In this document: positions 53,194 through 64,000 of the stretch, in pieces
Layout of the letters: every line of letters begins with the position of its first letter
Numbering within the stretch: the stretch's first letter is position 1
Origin: Strobilurus pachycystidiatus
Taxonomy: Eukaryota > Basidiomycota > Agaricomycetes > Agaricales > Physalacriaceae
Length of the DNA stretch: 64,000 nucleotides
Reading direction: 5' to 3'
Assembly: GCA_019915135.1 (NCBI GenBank)
Contig: JAHLMK010000004.1
Span: 2,356,001-2,420,000, forward strand
The notes under the pieces: generated by a model
What the model was told of the DNA's origin: nothing
Databases searched by the model: none
The model's input: the letters and a program-made list of their open reading frames with translations, nothing else
Program-made: the position numbers and the translations under genes

Positions 53194-56100
53194 GAGCCCC
53201 CCTAAATTCCGATGATCCCGCGAATCCTTCAAACGCTTCGGGTATCTGAATGTCGCCGATCTTCCGGCCGTTCCAGTCTTTAGGGAACGCCACCTTCAAA
53301 GCCTCTAATCCCCAGTCCGCATCCGCCATTGAAGGGATATAGTCCATGTCATAACTTGGCTGGCAGCTCAAACCTTCTAGGAATTTACGCCATCCTCTTC
53401 CACTCTTGGCTTCCCAGTTGTCAAGGAGAATCCTCTCGCTGATGAAGTCGAAGAGTTTGATGCATTGGTGATTCCAAAATCCCGCGCGGTAGAATTTGGC
53501 TGACTGCTTCAGCAAGTCGTCCGACGGGAAGAGCGAGAACTCGACGCCTGAGTGCTCGACTCGGCCATAGAGGAGTCTCTCTTCACTCCCGGTGAGAGGC
53601 TCCTGATGAAGCAAGATAGAGCCTTGTGCGCGCGTCCTCGAATTGTTGGGACCGAGGATGTGTAGGAAGACCGCTTCGGAAGGTCCTTTTTTCAGAAATT
53701 GTTCCCAGAGCGAAGGTCCAATCCACTTCGACGCGATGTACACCGCCGGACCACCTTTCGCGGCCAAAGCTCGTAAGTGATGGCGCTCCTTCAGCGTCGT
53801 GATCATCCGCTTCCAGGTCTTGCAAAAGTTCTTCTTGCCCGGTGAAAAAGGCAAGACTAACTCCTGGTACCCTTCTTCCACTGACAATCCTTGAAGATGA
53901 CGGGCGTCGAAGGTATCTCCGATTTCGCCTCTATCCCATCTTCCTCTGAATTCGGTCACTAGCGGTTGGTCCCACTTCAATGTATACTCGAGGTTGAATC
54001 GAAGCGCGTATCGAAGTAAGTCTTTCATTCCCGAGAAGGTCGCGGGGGAGACGTTGGCCCAGAACTTGAGCATGGCCATCGAGGCTGTTGGCAGGATGAG
54101 ATACGAGCGAAGCAGCCATTCATCGTCGAAGACACAATCAGTTGGAAAGTCCGGATACAGAGGTGTCTGCAGGTTCATCGCCGCTTCCCAGTTGAGCATG
54201 ATGTTGAAAAACTTCAGCTCTTTCTTCCAGGTGTGACGCATCGAGGATTGCGGAAGATAGCCGTCTGTCCTTCTGGAAATCGTGAAGTCGGCTTGAAGGC
54301 CGTTAACCTTTGGAGGTTTTGGATCCAAGGCCACGGGACGTTGCACTCCCTTCCCTTTGTTCTGATTCCCCGCTTTCCACTCCGAACTCGAGACACTATA
54401 GTAGCCGTTGCTCGCGTCTGAAGACGATGAATGGACGAGAAGCGTCTCTTCTCCAATCCTTTGTCAAAGACTAGGTCCTTGCTCGCTCTGCAGTCTTTCT
54501 TCCAAAGGTCTCTTCGAACCAGGCTTCTGTAGGATGGTAACTGCCGGCTGAGGCTGCTCCTTCGATGCTTTTCGAGCCTTGGGCCCTTTAGGCGGGACTT
54601 TCGACGTTCCGATCCTTTCTACCAGCGATCTGGGAGCTGAAGGAGGAGCTGAAGCCGTCGATGAACGGGAGGGCAAGGTTACGCTACGCTCAGGTTCTTC
54701 AAGCCGATTGAGCAGCGATTTTGGCGGAGAAGGAATATCCGGTATGACCGGGCTGGCGTTGGGATTGAATGGAAAGGAGACAGGTTGGTCAACGTTCATT
54801 GCCGACGCTCCTAGGTCTGTGAGGCCCGCATCCGTGTTGACGATCTCCTCCCCCCAATCCACAATGCTGTAAACATTTTCATCGATTGTCAAGCTACCGT
54901 CTTCTTCCTTCCAGTAGAAAGCTGAAGGCATCACTAGTTGATCTTCAATCGTCTCGTTTCCTGCTACCAACTCAACGCCCTCCACTGAAAAGAGTTGCCC
55001 ACGTATAGGAGCGTGGTCGGCTCTGAACAATTCCTTCAACTCATGCGCCCACCCGAGCCTCTTCTCTCGTATCGCTTTCGTCTCCATGTGAGCTTGAACT
55101 GTTTTCTTGCCCACTCCCGGATCCGGATAAGTTAGGACCCGGTTGCGGAAGAAATGCACGTCGCGTTCTCCTGCTCGATTGACTCCGAGGTTCACCGATT
55201 CATAAGTCACTCGGTAGACTCTCATCTCCTCTGGATCTGGTATTCGACGGTGCGACCACCCTTCGAAGTCTCTGACCCAAAAAACATCGTTGTCGTCCGA
55301 CCACACTACCTGCGCCAAATGTTTGGGAATGCGAGCAACTTCGTCAAAATGACGGTTGAATCGCCGTAAATCAGCACTTTTCGTGCTGAGCTCCGGTACT
55401 TGATTGAGCATCAGCTCGCGTCCGAGCCTACGACGAGCTGTTTCGTAGCCGGCCAAGACTCGAGGATCCAGACGACTGTAACGCGGGTCGGACTGGATGG
55501 CGTCGAATTGTTTCACGAACACCGGGACGTCAGATTTGATCCAGAAGCTGACGTTCCCGACTCTCAGATCCTCCTTGTCAAATAGGATTACTCCTCTCTT
55601 CCTGAAATGAGAGAGATTGAGAGAATCCACGAGTCTCACCGAATCCGGAGACAATTCCAGTCTCCAGTCGTCAAAGATCTTGGTCAACCAGGTAACGTAG
55701 GCAATGTAGTCGCAGTACAAGAATCTGACGAATGAACCGATGTACTCGCCGCTGAATCAAGAAGGGAAAGTCCGTAGTAATGCATCTTCTTGTAATCGAA
55801 GCGGGCACACGAGATCGTGGAGTATGGGGAACGCTGCTTTCCATTCCTGACACAAATTGATAATCGTATCGAGCGCTGCCGAAGCCCTACGTGCCCAGGC
55901 ATTAGGCAAAGTCCAACCTCCTTCCCCTTCCGTCCAGGCTGGATTCACCGATTCGTCCCAATCCGTAAACCATTCTCCTCCCTTCGCATCCACTCCAGTG
56001 AGGAACACTCGCCAGGGATGATGGCGGTTGAAAGCCTCGGCTTCAAAGTAGGCCCCGATGCCGTACAGGGCGCTATCCTCGTCGTAGGAGCCGCGCAACG

Positions 56101-56544
56101 CAGTACCGATGGCCGACGCACTTTTGGGAAGGGGTCCTCCACAGTAGGCGACATATCGATCAGGTCCAATGTTGAAAGATTGATGACGGGGAACGCATTT
56201 CCGCCCGTTGCAAAAGAGATAGTCCATCTTCGACCGGCGTCGTACTCGACGGCCAATCGGGGCACGCAGGTCAACGTGAGGGCGGTGCTCCACGCCTCCG
56301 TGAATCCCAGATCGTGTCCAAGTAGATTCTTCTTGTCGTTTTCGAGCTGCTCGAGAAAGGGCAGGTCGATAAATGCGCTGACGTCCAGAGGACGAGTACA
56401 GGGGATGCCAGAGGGAGGGGCCAGATGGGAGTTGCTGATAACGAATGATCGACCTCGTGTAGCTGGCGTGCTTGTACCCCAGGTTCCCCCCGGATAAGTC
56501 CACTCCGCTCTCGGGCCGTAAATTCCTTTTACCATGACTGCCAT
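53189..56544 (-). pseudogene. accessory coding region downstream of pol (about 1,118 codons, broken)
   Basis: The ATG at 56544 (MAVMVKGIYGPRAEWTY) lies four bases after the pol stop (TGA 56551-56549), which suits termination-reinitiation. The first frame reads ...RLAVEYDAGRRWTISFATGG and then coding sense moves to the next frame near 56190 (GPDRYVAYCGGPLPKSASAI), so an indel or frameshift lies there. The second frame then stays open to 53189 except for TGA at 55757-55759 (between RTFPS and FSGEYIGSF) and TGA at 54464-54466 (between SEQGPSL and QRIGEETLL). Recognisable patches are AYFEAEAFNRHHPWRVFLTG, FVRFLYCDYIAYVTWLTKIF, a Ser/Pro/Arg-rich linker and FSGMKDLLRYALRFNLEYTL. No signal peptide or membrane helix is evident, so it does not look like an envelope. 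I do not recognise the family. The stop codon lies five bases inside the LTR. Confidence 0.7.
53194..53203 (-). other. polypurine tract of the gypsy element
   Basis: Reads AGGGGGGCTC on the minus strand, directly before the LTR start TGTGAGGG. It also codes for the last residues of the accessory frame. Confidence 0.7.
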
Positions 56545-56548
56545 GCAG

Positions 56549-59500
56549 TCATAACTTCTCAGCGCGTTTATAATCCCTTAACGCGTCCGGTGCGTTGCGC
56601 AACTCTCGTTCATTCCTCCATGAATCAAACTGAGGTCCCAAGTCTTTCCAGCGTACGAGGAATTTGACGATGCGCCCAAACTTCCGGTGTCCTACTATTG
56701 CCTCCACCTCCTCTTGCTCCACTGGTGGCTTCGACCGCGTTGGAGGTAGCACAGTTCTTTCTCCCATCTCTTCTTCGCTGCGCTCATACTTCCTCAGATG
56801 ATCAACGTTGAATATCGGTAAACCGACATAATTCTCATCCATCCGAAGGCGATAAACCTTCGGATTGATCTTCTGCATAACTTCAAAGGGACCGATTCTC
56901 ACTTGCGTGAGTTTCACTCCCTTCCCCTTGCTTTCTTTCCACTCCAGGCTATGTGGATTTATGGTCACCAGGTCTCCCGGTTGCAACTCGGGAAACTCCT
57001 TCCTCCCTTTGTTGTAACTCCTCCTCTGTGCATCCTGTGCTTTCGCTATGGCTCTCCTTGCACTCTCTCGGTGCATCTGTAACTCTTTCAGGTACGCTTC
57101 TCCGTTCTTGTCTAAGTTGTACTGCAACGCTTTTCCCCCTGTAGTCGGAAATTTTGCGTCCAGTGGCGATGTAGGTTGGAAACCTAACAACAGCTTGAAC
57201 GGGCTGGTTCCCGTCGAGACACTGAGGTGGCTATTGTAGGCAAACTCAAGCAACTTGATCCACTTGGCCCACGACTCCTTATTCCCCGCTACGTAAGCTC
57301 GTAACATCGTTTCTAACATCTTGTTTACGATTTCCGTCTGTCCGTCGTGCTGAGGGTGGTGGCTCGAAGACAACGCCATTTTGATCTTCAAGGTTCTTGA
57401 AACACCTTCCCAAAACTTCGACGTCCATCGAGGATTGCGATCGCAAAATATAGAGTCCGGTAAACCGAAACGACATACGACTTCTTTCGCGAATAGATGA
57501 CCGTACTCTTCAGCGTCTAATCCTGTGTCGGTAGGCGTGAAGATCGCGTATTTGGAAAAGCGATCCACTACGACGTGGATAGCGTTGTATCCCTCGGACC
57601 AAGGTAATTCCACAATGAAATCCTGAGCTACTGACTCGAATGGACGAGTAGGAACCGGACTTGATATAAGAAATCCAAACTTGGTAAAGTTGGACTTCTT
57701 TGTTTTCTGGCAGACGTCACAAGTCTCACAGAATTTCAACAGATCCGTTTTCATCCGGTGCCAATAGAACTTGCTCGACAACTTCCACCATAACTGTTCC
57801 GCACTCAGATGTGCTCCCTCGAGAGGATGTTCATGAGCTTGTTCTATGATCTCCCATTTCATAGCTCGCGGAACGCATAGCCGCGGAACGAAGTCGGCGT
57901 CCCGAAAGAACAATAAGCCATCTTCGTCTGAGAAGAAACGATGATCTGGCGTCCAGTTTTTCCCTTCATTGACCAGCTCTAAGATTCTTTTGAACTGTGG
58001 ATCCGTCTTGTAACCCTCTCGAAACTTCTCCAATTCGCTCTGTGCTAACTTCGTCAGGATGATGGGTGTCGGCTCATAACGCTTCTCATAACCCAAGGTG
58101 CGTTCCGGTTCCTTCGACTCTAGCACGTCTGTGGTTTCTTTCTCTTTCTCCATCACCTCTTCCTTCTCCTTCTGTATCTGCCCTCTCGTTACCACCGAAA
58201 CCTCTGCTTCTGCCATCTTATGAGCTGAGCCATGCTGATACGTATCTTCCAGCGAGGCGACTAAATCGAATTTCGGTCGGAGAGCACCTTTCTGATCCCT
58301 CGCCATCGGAGAAGAGTGCCCCGGCGCTTCTCTGGGAATTCTTGAGAGAGGATCTACATTCGAATGTTTCCGACCCGGACGATGAACTATGGTCAGGCCT
58401 GGCGCATATGCCGAGAATATCGTGCCCCATGAAGCTAAACGCCGATTTGTTTGTTCGTAAGTCTTAGCCCATTGTAGCGCTGAATGGTCTGTTATCAATA
58501 GGATTTTCTCTCCTTCGATATACGGCTGAAATTTGACCAAGCCCTCCTTCGCTCCCAGAGCTTCTCTCTCAGTGGTCGAATACCTCGTTTCTGCACTCTT
58601 GAACCTCCGAGAATAGTATCCTATCACTCTCTCCACCCATACTTCCGTCTCCTCTACACTCTCTCCCCATTTCTGTTCGTATATCGAAACGTCGTCCTTA
58701 TCCCCCATTTTCATGAACAGTCGAGGTACGTCTTCCTCCTTTCTTTCCCAAGCTTCTTTCAGCTTTTCGTACGCTCTAGTTCCCTTCAAATCTGCCCCTC
58801 GCATCTTCTGCACTTGCTGTAAAGCGCATCCCAACGCTTCGTCCGAAGCGTCCGTATACAGACGATATGGAAGTCCCTCCTGAGCGTGTCCTAGAACCGG
58901 CGCTCGTTGCAGTGACAACTTTGCTTCCTGGAAAGCATATTCTTCCTCCACTCCCCATTGCCATCGTTTACCCTTCTTTAGCAACTCGAATAGAGGACCA
59001 CAGATATCCGCGAAATAGGGAATGAATAATATGAAGTATACCACCATCCCTATGAACATCTGTAGTTCGCTCACTTTTCGCGGCCTCTGTAGCTCTACTA
59101 TCGCCCTAACCTTCTCTTCGTGCGTCGCCAGACCCAGGCGAGACACTTGGTGACCCAGTAATAGGATGGAGTCGTAGAAAAAGTGACACTTGGAGGGCGA
59201 AAGCGTGATTCCCGCTTTCTCAATAGATTCTAGGACTTGGTCGAGATGTCCTATATGTTCCTCGAAACTTTTGGAATAGACGACGATGTCATCGATATAC
59301 ACCAAACAGAAGGACCATAAGTAAGGCGACAGAATAGCCTGCATGATGCGCTGGAATATAGATGGACCGTTTCGCAAACCGAAAGGCATTCGACGAAATT
59401 GGAATAGCCCCCTGTGAGTGCGGAAAGCCGTCTTCTCGATATCGTCCCGGAAAACGTTGATCTGCGTAAAACCGGACAAAGCGTCCAAAGATGAAAGCAC

Positions 59501-62500
59501 GGTCGCCCCAGATAACGCGCCAAGAATCTCTGCTTGCCTAGGAATGGGAAATTCGTCCGCGACGGTCTGAGCGTTCAACTTGCGGTAATCAACACAAAAT
59601 CTTGGTTTCCCATTGCGGTAGGCTATAACCACTGGAGCACTCCAAGGGCTTTTCGACGGCTCTATCACTCCTTGTTCATACCAAGTGTCGATCTGCTTGT
59701 CGATGACTCTCCTCTTTTCCGGTGAGGATTGGTACATGGGAGAGTTTATAGGTTGAACACCCTCCTTCAATCGAATATGCGCCTCCGCCGGATGATTGCC
59801 CAATCTGCCGTCAAATCCGAAAGCTAGCTTATGCCTTTCTAGCATTTCCCAGGCTTTGCTCTCCAATTCCTTCGGCAAGCTTCCGACATCCAAAGTCTCC
59901 CTCATCTTGCTTGAAGGATATACCGTCGGATCCGGCATGTAGGCCGTCTTAGGGCCTTGCTCCTCCTCGACTTTCTCATCACCTTCTCCATTCTCCGCAC
60001 TCGCTTCCTTCTTCAGTTGCTCTGCGATCAACACCTGAATCTTCGTGGACATGTTTTCCATTTCTTCCAGCATAGGCCGCGATCTTGGTGTATCAAAGAA
60101 AGTCTCGGCCTTGGCGATATAAGCGAGGGTTTCACCTTGCTTGATTACTACCGGAACGTCGCTAGTATTCGAAACAGGTATGATGGGATTGATGGAGGTT
60201 AGAAGGGTATTCGGAATCGACAGGTAGCCGTGCGCTTTCGAGTCCAGTAAGTTCTTCTCTACTATCCAATCATGGATTTCCCCGAAATCTCCTTCCACTT
60301 TGACGTTCACGCAAGTATGCGGCTTCAGAATATAGTCTTTTTCCGCTCTGATCGTGGTTCTCCATATTTCCTCCCTCTGCTTTGCTCTAGCTCGCTTTCT
60401 TCTCATTCTCCGATGCCATTTTGCTTTCACAAAGGCCCCTACTTCGAAGGCGCAAGCTTTCAAGGCTTTCCAATCGTTAGAAGGAGTCACTTCCTGTGCT
60501 AGGATGATGCTTTCCGAGTCTCGATAACGAATCCGCGTTCCTTCGTCAAGGTTTCGAGACACTGAAACTTCGTAATTGATCTGGTAATCCTCGCCCAGTA
60601 ACAATGGCACGGACATATCCGGAACTATGTAGGCTTCTGCTACCGTGGCTATGATCTCTCCATCCAGAGTGGGAGTGAAGATGGGCAACTCAATAAACCC
60701 TTCGATAGACCGATTTTTGTCAGTTAGCTGCCATAACTTCATTTTTCTTCCCTGCCTCAATTTAGGTCTATTCGGCATTCTATTGTAGAGCTCCTTCGCC
60801 ATCAAAGTGATGTTAGCGCACGAGTCCAAACGGAGATCAATCTCCAGGCCATCCACGCTTCCTATCATGCCTCTCATAGACAAAACTGACACGCCTAGTG
60901 CAGATTCGCCCAAAGGTCGCACTCTCCGCGGTTTCAGATTGATAACCTTGCACGGACTCGGACAAACATCATGCAAACTCTCAACTCGACACACTTCTGG
61001 CTCATACGACCACTCGTCCACTTCTACCTTCAGCGCTTCCGGCTGTGATAAACCCGGACAATCCGAATCATCAACCTTCTCCTCCAGGCATTCCGACTCG
61101 GTAGCTGACTGAGTCTTCCCCTCTCTTCTCTTCTTCAACTCTTTCGCCATCTCCTCTATCTCTCTGTCCCTGTCATCCCAAAGATGCGGCAATTTTTCCA
61201 TGAAAACTTCTTCCTCATCGCCCACTCCTCTCTCTCTTTCCTCTTCCACTTCCTCCACATCCTCTACTGTAGCTCGGAGCAGTGGTTTTCTGGTACCGAG
61301 CTCTTCTGCTTGGGACTTACGCTCTGTGGAAAGAACGGCCCGCTCAAAATCCTGCTCTGTGGCCATATCCGACATACGCTCCGACAACAGTATCTGATAC
61401 GCAGTATCATACGCTTTGCTCGGGATTTCCACCGCATTAGCCCCTGCCCGACGCTTATCCTCCCTTTCCTTAGCCTTAAAGACGTCAAAATCAGGACATT
61501 CTCGAGTCCAATGCATCCAGCTACCACAACCCTTGCATGGACTCGGAGGTTTTCGCCCTAACTTAGTCACTACTGCGTCGTTCTTGGGACACGGATACCT
61601 TCTGGCGGGAAATTTCTTTCCATCTTTAACGGCTGCTTGATATGCCGTATGTAGCAGTAAATCCGTGCCTTCCAAGTTCCCACTCGGCTCCAATTCAGTG
61701 TCCATTCCTTCTAGATCAAAGCCTGTGTCCCGAGGATCGTGTTCCTCCTCTCCCCATTCTATGCTCTCTCCCACATTCGCTACACGCGCCAGTGGAGAAG
61801 GTGTTGCTCCGAATCTCCTCATTTGTACGCCTAGACTTCGTAAAGCTGGAATGAGAGAGTCGGTAGTCACTGTGCCCGTCCTGGTAGAGGCTCCCAATAG
61901 GGCTCGTTCTTGCTCTCTTACTCGAGTTAACAGCTGTCTAGTCGAATTGATCTCTCCTGCTACTAGAACCGGCTGCCATGTGACTGGAGCTTTATGGAGG
62001 ATAACCGCGACTTCGTCTTTAGAACCTGGCTCCGTAGAGGACATAATGCGTGCGTAGATGGTTCTCCGATTGATGAAAGCTCGCGGTGATTCCTGCTCGA
62101 AGCCTTTTTGTCTGAAGCGCTGAGCATCGAAGATCGAGCTCATCTGCAGCATCCAGTCATGGCCCAGATACTCTTTTTTCACCATTTCTAAGAAAACCAG
62201 ATAATCGGCTGCCATGTCTTTCCTCTCGGCATCCGTGAGCAAGATATACCACTGATGCACTTCGCTATCTGTTTCGAGCGTGCGCCACATCCACTGTCCT
62301 AACTGCTTGGCCACCTGATCCCCCAACGAAGCTATCATTGAAACTTTGTACATGTACATCAACGCCTCATGACCCTTCCTTCCGTCGTATTTGGGAAGGT
62401 CGTCAATTTTGATCTCATTTTTGATGTACGGGCCAGATGGATAGTTAAATCCTCCCCCTCCTCCGTTGTTACGGTCGTCTCCACCTCCGCTTCCACCGCC

Positions 62501-64000
62501 ACCTCCACCGCCCCCCGGCGGTCCCGGCTCTCCCGGTGGTCCTGGTGGTCCCGGAGGACCTTGGTCTCCCGGTGGGCCTTGATCTCCTGGTAGACCTTTA
62601 TCTCCTCGATCCCCCGAGGGTCCTTTACCGCCTGGAGGTCCTTTATCTCCTCCACCTCCTCCTCCCGGTGCACCCGGCGCACCTGCAGCCCCTTGATCTC
62701 CCTTCTCTCCTCTATCTCCTTTATCTCCCCTCTCTCCCTTGTCTCCTCTATCTCCCTTCGCTCCTTCGTCGCCCTTATCTCCTTTCTCTCCCTTGTCTCC
62801 TCTATCGCCCTTCCCTCCTTGCTTCCCTTCGTCTCCTTTCATGCCGTCGCGACCTTGCAATCCCCGCTCGCCTCTCTCGCCTCTCAATCCTTGTTCCCCT
62901 CGTTCTCCTCTCTCTCCTTGCTCTCCTCTCAAACCGCCTCTTCTGCTGCTACCTGAGTAATCTGGAGGAGGGGGCACTGTAGAAAAGGGGCTAGGAGCTA
63001 CTCCACCACCCCAAATTGTATTGCGACGATTCTCTGGGGTCGAGGTTCCCCAACCAAAAGCGTTACCTGGTTGAGGTGTAGATAAGGAGGGAGCACCGGC
63101 GGTAGTCGATCTCCATTCCGGAACGGTAGAGGAGATATCCTTGCGCGGCAATGGTGGCGGTACCGGATGGCGGGTGTCTACCTCGGGAGGATCCAAGTCT
63201 AACCCTAAATTATTCCCATCCCCAGGCCCCGAGAAAGGGGAACGTAGCCCCCCTCCCCCTGGGAGTGGTTCGTCTGGGAGCAACGGGCTAGGCCTAGATG
63301 TGGGAGAAGGTAGAGGAAGGATTCCCCATAATCTCCTAGAGTCGGGCGAAGGGGTGAATATCTTCCGCCATTCGACTCCTTCGTCGATGAGAGCCTTCTG
63401 ATGCACATTCAGCGAAGCTCGATGAGCGGGTAGTTGAAACAGTTCACGGAGGCGAGTCGACGGCGAAGACGTAGATTCGTTGAAAGGCGCATACAGTTCC
63501 GCATTCGTGGTGGCCGGAGAGTTCGGATCGTACGAATCGTCCATTGTCGCCTGCTTTAGATACTTATGCAATCTCAACTCTCCATCTCCAAGACGGGTCT
63601 GTAGGCTGTTCCACAAGGCTAGCAGGAAACTAAGGTCGTCCGATCCGACAAACGACTGCGCATAGATTTTGTCGGGGTCCACAATATAGATACTCGTTCT
63701 TTCTTTCGAAAGTTTGGCCGCTCTACGTATGACGTTCTGGAGAGTAGCAGTTGCGCGAATGATGCGAGCAAACGTACTGTGTTCCAAAATGAATTTCCCG
63801 TCCCTATGCTCTCCTCGGTTCACGAATCTCTCATTCGTCAGCTTGGTCGCCCTAATCCACTTCACATCCATAGCCGTCGAGACCCCTTCGTTGCCCTCTC
63901 GATAGTAATCCCACCACACTTCAGCAGCCTCTGTTCCATCGAATTTTCTAGCCGCTTCCGCAGACTTCAGCCATTCTGGACGGCCGCCACGCTCGAAGCT
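56549..64000 (-). CDS. gypsy Gag-Pol polyprotein with collagen-like tract, 5' partial
   Basis: Open from the window edge to TGA at 56549, over 2,480 codons; no start is visible. Counting from 63919, there is an N-terminal unknown region, a Pro/Gly/Ser linker (about 190-325), a Gly-X-Y tract (about 328-468), and a capsid-like region ([20 protein letters not shown] to ALLGAST). A CCHC knuckle [14 protein letters not shown] lies near 61500. The protease site [12 protein letters not shown] near 60810 has Cys where Gly is usual. RT shows [20 protein letters not shown] and [12 protein letters not shown] near 59290. RNase H shows [22 protein letters not shown] and TDHSALQWA. Integrase has the H-H-C-C region ([17 protein letters not shown]) and catalytic D, D, E in [20 protein letters not shown] and GQTEIVNK. 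A chromodomain ([18 protein letters not shown]) lies near the C-terminus and should target heterochromatin marks. Confidence 0.9.
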   Translation of the reverse strand, partial: SFERGGRPEWLKSAEAARKFDGTEAAEVWWDYYREGNEGVSTAMDVKWIRATKLTNERFVNRGEHRDGKFILEHSTFARIIRATATLQNVIRRAAKLSKERTSIYIVDPDKIYAQSFVGSDDLSFLLALWNSLQTRLGDGELRLHKYLKQATMDDSYDPNSPATTNAELYAPFNESTSSPSTRLRELFQLPAHRASLNVHQKALIDEGVEWRKIFTPSPDSRRLWGILPLPSPTSRPSPLLPDEPLPGGGGLRSPFSGPGDGNNLGLDLDPPEVDTRHPVPPPLPRKDISSTVPEWRSTTAGAPSLSTPQPGNAFGWGTSTPENRRNTIWGGGVAPSPFSTVPPPPDYSGSSRRGGLRGEQGERGERGEQGLRGERGERGLQGRDGMKGDEGKQGGKGDRGDKGEKGDKGDEGAKGDRGDKGERGDKGDRGEKGDQGAAGAPGAPGGGGGGDKGPPGGKGPSGDRGDKGLPGDQGPPGDQGPPGPPGPPGEPGPPGGGGGGGGSGGGDDRNNGGGGGFNYPSGPYIKNEIKIDDLPKYDGRKGHEALMYMYKVSMIASLGDQVAKQLGQWMWRTLETDSEVHQWYILLTDAERKDMAADYLVFLEMVKKEYLGHDWMLQMSSIFDAQRFRQKGFEQESPRAFINRRTIYARIMSSTEPGSKDEVAVILHKAPVTWQPVLVAGEINSTRQLLTRVREQERALLGASTRTGTVTTDSLIPALRSLGVQMRRFGATPSPLARVANVGESIEWGEEEHDPRDTGFDLEGMDTELEPSGNLEGTDLLLHTAYQAAVKDGKKFPARRYPCPKNDAVVTKLGRKPPSPCKGCGSWMHWTRECPDFDVFKAKEREDKRRAGANAVEIPSKAYDTAYQILLSERMSDMATEQDFERAVLSTERKSQAEELGTRKPLLRATVEDVEEVEEERERGVGDEEEVFMEKLPHLWDDRDREIEEMAKELKKRREGKTQSATESECLEEKVDDSDCPGLSQPEALKVEVDEWSYEPEVCRVESLHDVCPSPCKVINLKPRRVRPLGESALGVSVLSMRGMIGSVDGLEIDLRLDSCANITLMAKELYNRMPNRPKLRQGRKMKLWQLTDKNRSIEGFIELPIFTPTLDGEIIATVAEAYIVPDMSVPLLLGEDYQINYEVSVSRNLDEGTRIRYRDSESIILAQEVTPSNDWKALKACAFEVGAFVKAKWHRRMRRKRARAKQREEIWRTTIRAEKDYILKPHTCVNVKVEGDFGEIHDWIVEKNLLDSKAHGYLSIPNTLLTSINPIIPVSNTSDVPVVIKQGETLAYIAKAETFFDTPRSRPMLEEMENMSTKIQVLIAEQLKKEASAENGEGDEKVEEEQGPKTAYMPDPTVYPSSKMRETLDVGSLPKELESKAWEMLERHKLAFGFDGRLGNHPAEAHIRLKEGVQPINSPMYQSSPEKRRVIDKQIDTWYEQGVIEPSKSPWSAPVVIAYRNGKPRFCVDYRKLNAQTVADEFPIPRQAEILGALSGATVLSSLDALSGFTQINVFRDDIEKTAFRTHRGLFQFRRMPFGLRNGPSIFQRIMQAILSPYLWSFCLVYIDDIVVYSKSFEEHIGHLDQVLESIEKAGITLSPSKCHFFYDSILLLGHQVSRLGLATHEEKVRAIVELQRPRKVSELQMFIGMVVYFILFIPYFADICGPLFELLKKGKRWQWGVEEEYAFQEAKLSLQRAPVLGHAQEGLPYRLYTDASDEALGCALQQVQKMRGADLKGTRAYEKLKEAWERKEEDVPRLFMKMGDKDDVSIYEQKWGESVEETEVWVERVIGYYSRRFKSAETRYSTTEREALGAKEGLVKFQPYIEGEKILLITDHSALQWAKTYEQTNRRLASWGTIFSAYAPGLTIVHRPGRKHSNVDPLSRIPREAPGHSSPMARDQKGALRPKFDLVASLEDTYQHGSAHKMAEAEVSVVTRGQIQKEKEEVMEKEKETTDVLESKEPERTLGYEKRYEPTPIILTKLAQSELEKFREGYKTDPQFKRILELVNEGKNWTPDHRFFSDEDGLLFFRDADFVPRLCVPRAMKWEIIEQAHEHPLEGAHLSAEQLWWKLSSKFYWHRMKTDLLKFCETCDVCQKTKKSNFTKFGFLISSPVPTRPFESVAQDFIVELPWSEGYNAIHVVVDRFSKYAIFTPTDTGLDAEEYGHLFAKEVVCRFGLPDSIFCDRNPRWTSKFWEGVSRTLKIKMALSSSHHPQHDGQTEIVNKMLETMLRAYVAGNKESWAKWIKLLEFAYNSHLSVSTGTSPFKLLLGFQPTSPLDAKFPTTGGKALQYNLDKNGEAYLKELQMHRESARRAIAKAQDAQRRSYNKGRKEFPELQPGDLVTINPHSLEWKESKGKGVKLTQVRIGPFEVMQKINPKVYRLRMDENYVGLPIFNVDHLRKYERSEEEMGERTVLPPTRSKPPVEQEEVEAIVGHRKFGRIVKFLVRWKDLGPQFDSWRNERELRNAPDALRDYKRAEKL
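62515..62937 (-). other. collagen-like Gly-X-Y tract within Gag
   Basis: Thirty unbroken triplets ([15 protein letters not shown] .. [12 protein letters not shown]) are followed by a polyglycine break and about 15 more ([12 protein letters not shown] .. [15 protein letters not shown]). The first part is rich in KGD and KGE pairs, which stabilise collagen triple helices by salt bridges. The second part is rich in GPP. The coding strand uses varied synonymous codons, so it is not just a simple short DNA repeat. A trimer-forming rod in Gag is inferred. Confidence 0.85.

Larger units (their letters stand above)
52813..64000 (-). mobile_element. Ty3/gypsy chromovirus with collagen-like Gag and an accessory region
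   Basis: Minus-strand LTR retrotransposon whose 5' end lies beyond the window. From 3' to 5' of the element: 3' LTR (52813-53193), polypurine tract (53194-53203), a broken accessory coding region (53189-56544) and a single gag-pol frame (56549 to past 64000). Pol order is protease, RT, RNase H, integrase, chromodomain, which is the Ty3/gypsy chromovirus order. The visible part already exceeds 11 kb, long for this group because of the enlarged Gag and the accessory region. The gag-pol frame is intact throughout the window, so the insertion is young or the protein is maintained. Confidence 0.9.

Noticed and set aside
53189..56544. Accessory region as a retroviral envelope
   Set aside because: No signal peptide, cleavage site or membrane helix was seen; position alone is not enough.
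62536..62982. Leu-rich plus-strand open frames
   Set aside because: They are the antisense of the collagen-like tract, whose G-X-Y coding keeps all opposite frames open.

Overview
The window looks like nuclear DNA of a filamentous basidiomycete, most likely a mushroom-forming agaricomycete. Genes are split by many introns of about 45-60 bases with GT..AG ends. The kinase-like genes belong to a family I know from agaricomycetes. There is a fungal TOK-type potassium channel and remains of copia, DIRS-like and chromodomain Ty3/gypsy retrotransposons. No tRNA, rRNA or CRISPR was found.

Layout. 0.6-2.0 kb (+): an eight-exon NAD-dependent reductase. 2.2-4.8 kb (-): a many-exon protein that may be a degenerate kinase. 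5.7-7.1 and 10.8-12.2 kb (-): two paralogous kinase-like genes. 8.0-8.3 kb (+): a small basic protein followed by a 318-base tandem repeat. 12.4-14.0 kb (+): a Ser/His-rich protein, with a shrunken copy at 15.8-16.2 kb. Copies of one dispersed non-coding repeat lie at 5.3, 7.4 and 15.0 kb. 18.5-28.3 kb is the most conserved part: a small membrane protein (+), a cystathionine gamma-lyase-type PLP enzyme (-), a two-pore outward-rectifier K+ channel (+) and a SET-domain protein (-). A three-finger C2H2 transcription factor (-) follows at 28.3-29.5 kb. 31.5-33.2 kb (+) holds an acidic orphan ORF and a gene that may encode an MLKL-type four-helix domain.

From 34 kb on the window is dominated by mobile and decaying DNA: a copia fragment (34.0-36.4), a DIRS-like RT/RNase H ORF (37.7-40.1), a P450 without its heme loop (41.0-42.9), an orphan gene (43.7-45.2) with a truncated duplicate (48.4-48.8), and a pair of 63-base inverted repeats (46.3 and 47.2).

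The right end is a nest of two LTR elements. A plus-strand element starts at 49202 and carries a spliced gene in antisense. Its 3' LTR is cut after 14 bases by a minus-strand Ty3/gypsy chromovirus that runs past the window end. The chromovirus is the best candidate for something new. Its Gag holds a collagen-like Gly-X-Y tract of about 45 triplets. A further coding region of about 1,100 codons, now broken by one frame change and two stops, starts four bases after the pol stop and ends just inside the 3' LTR.
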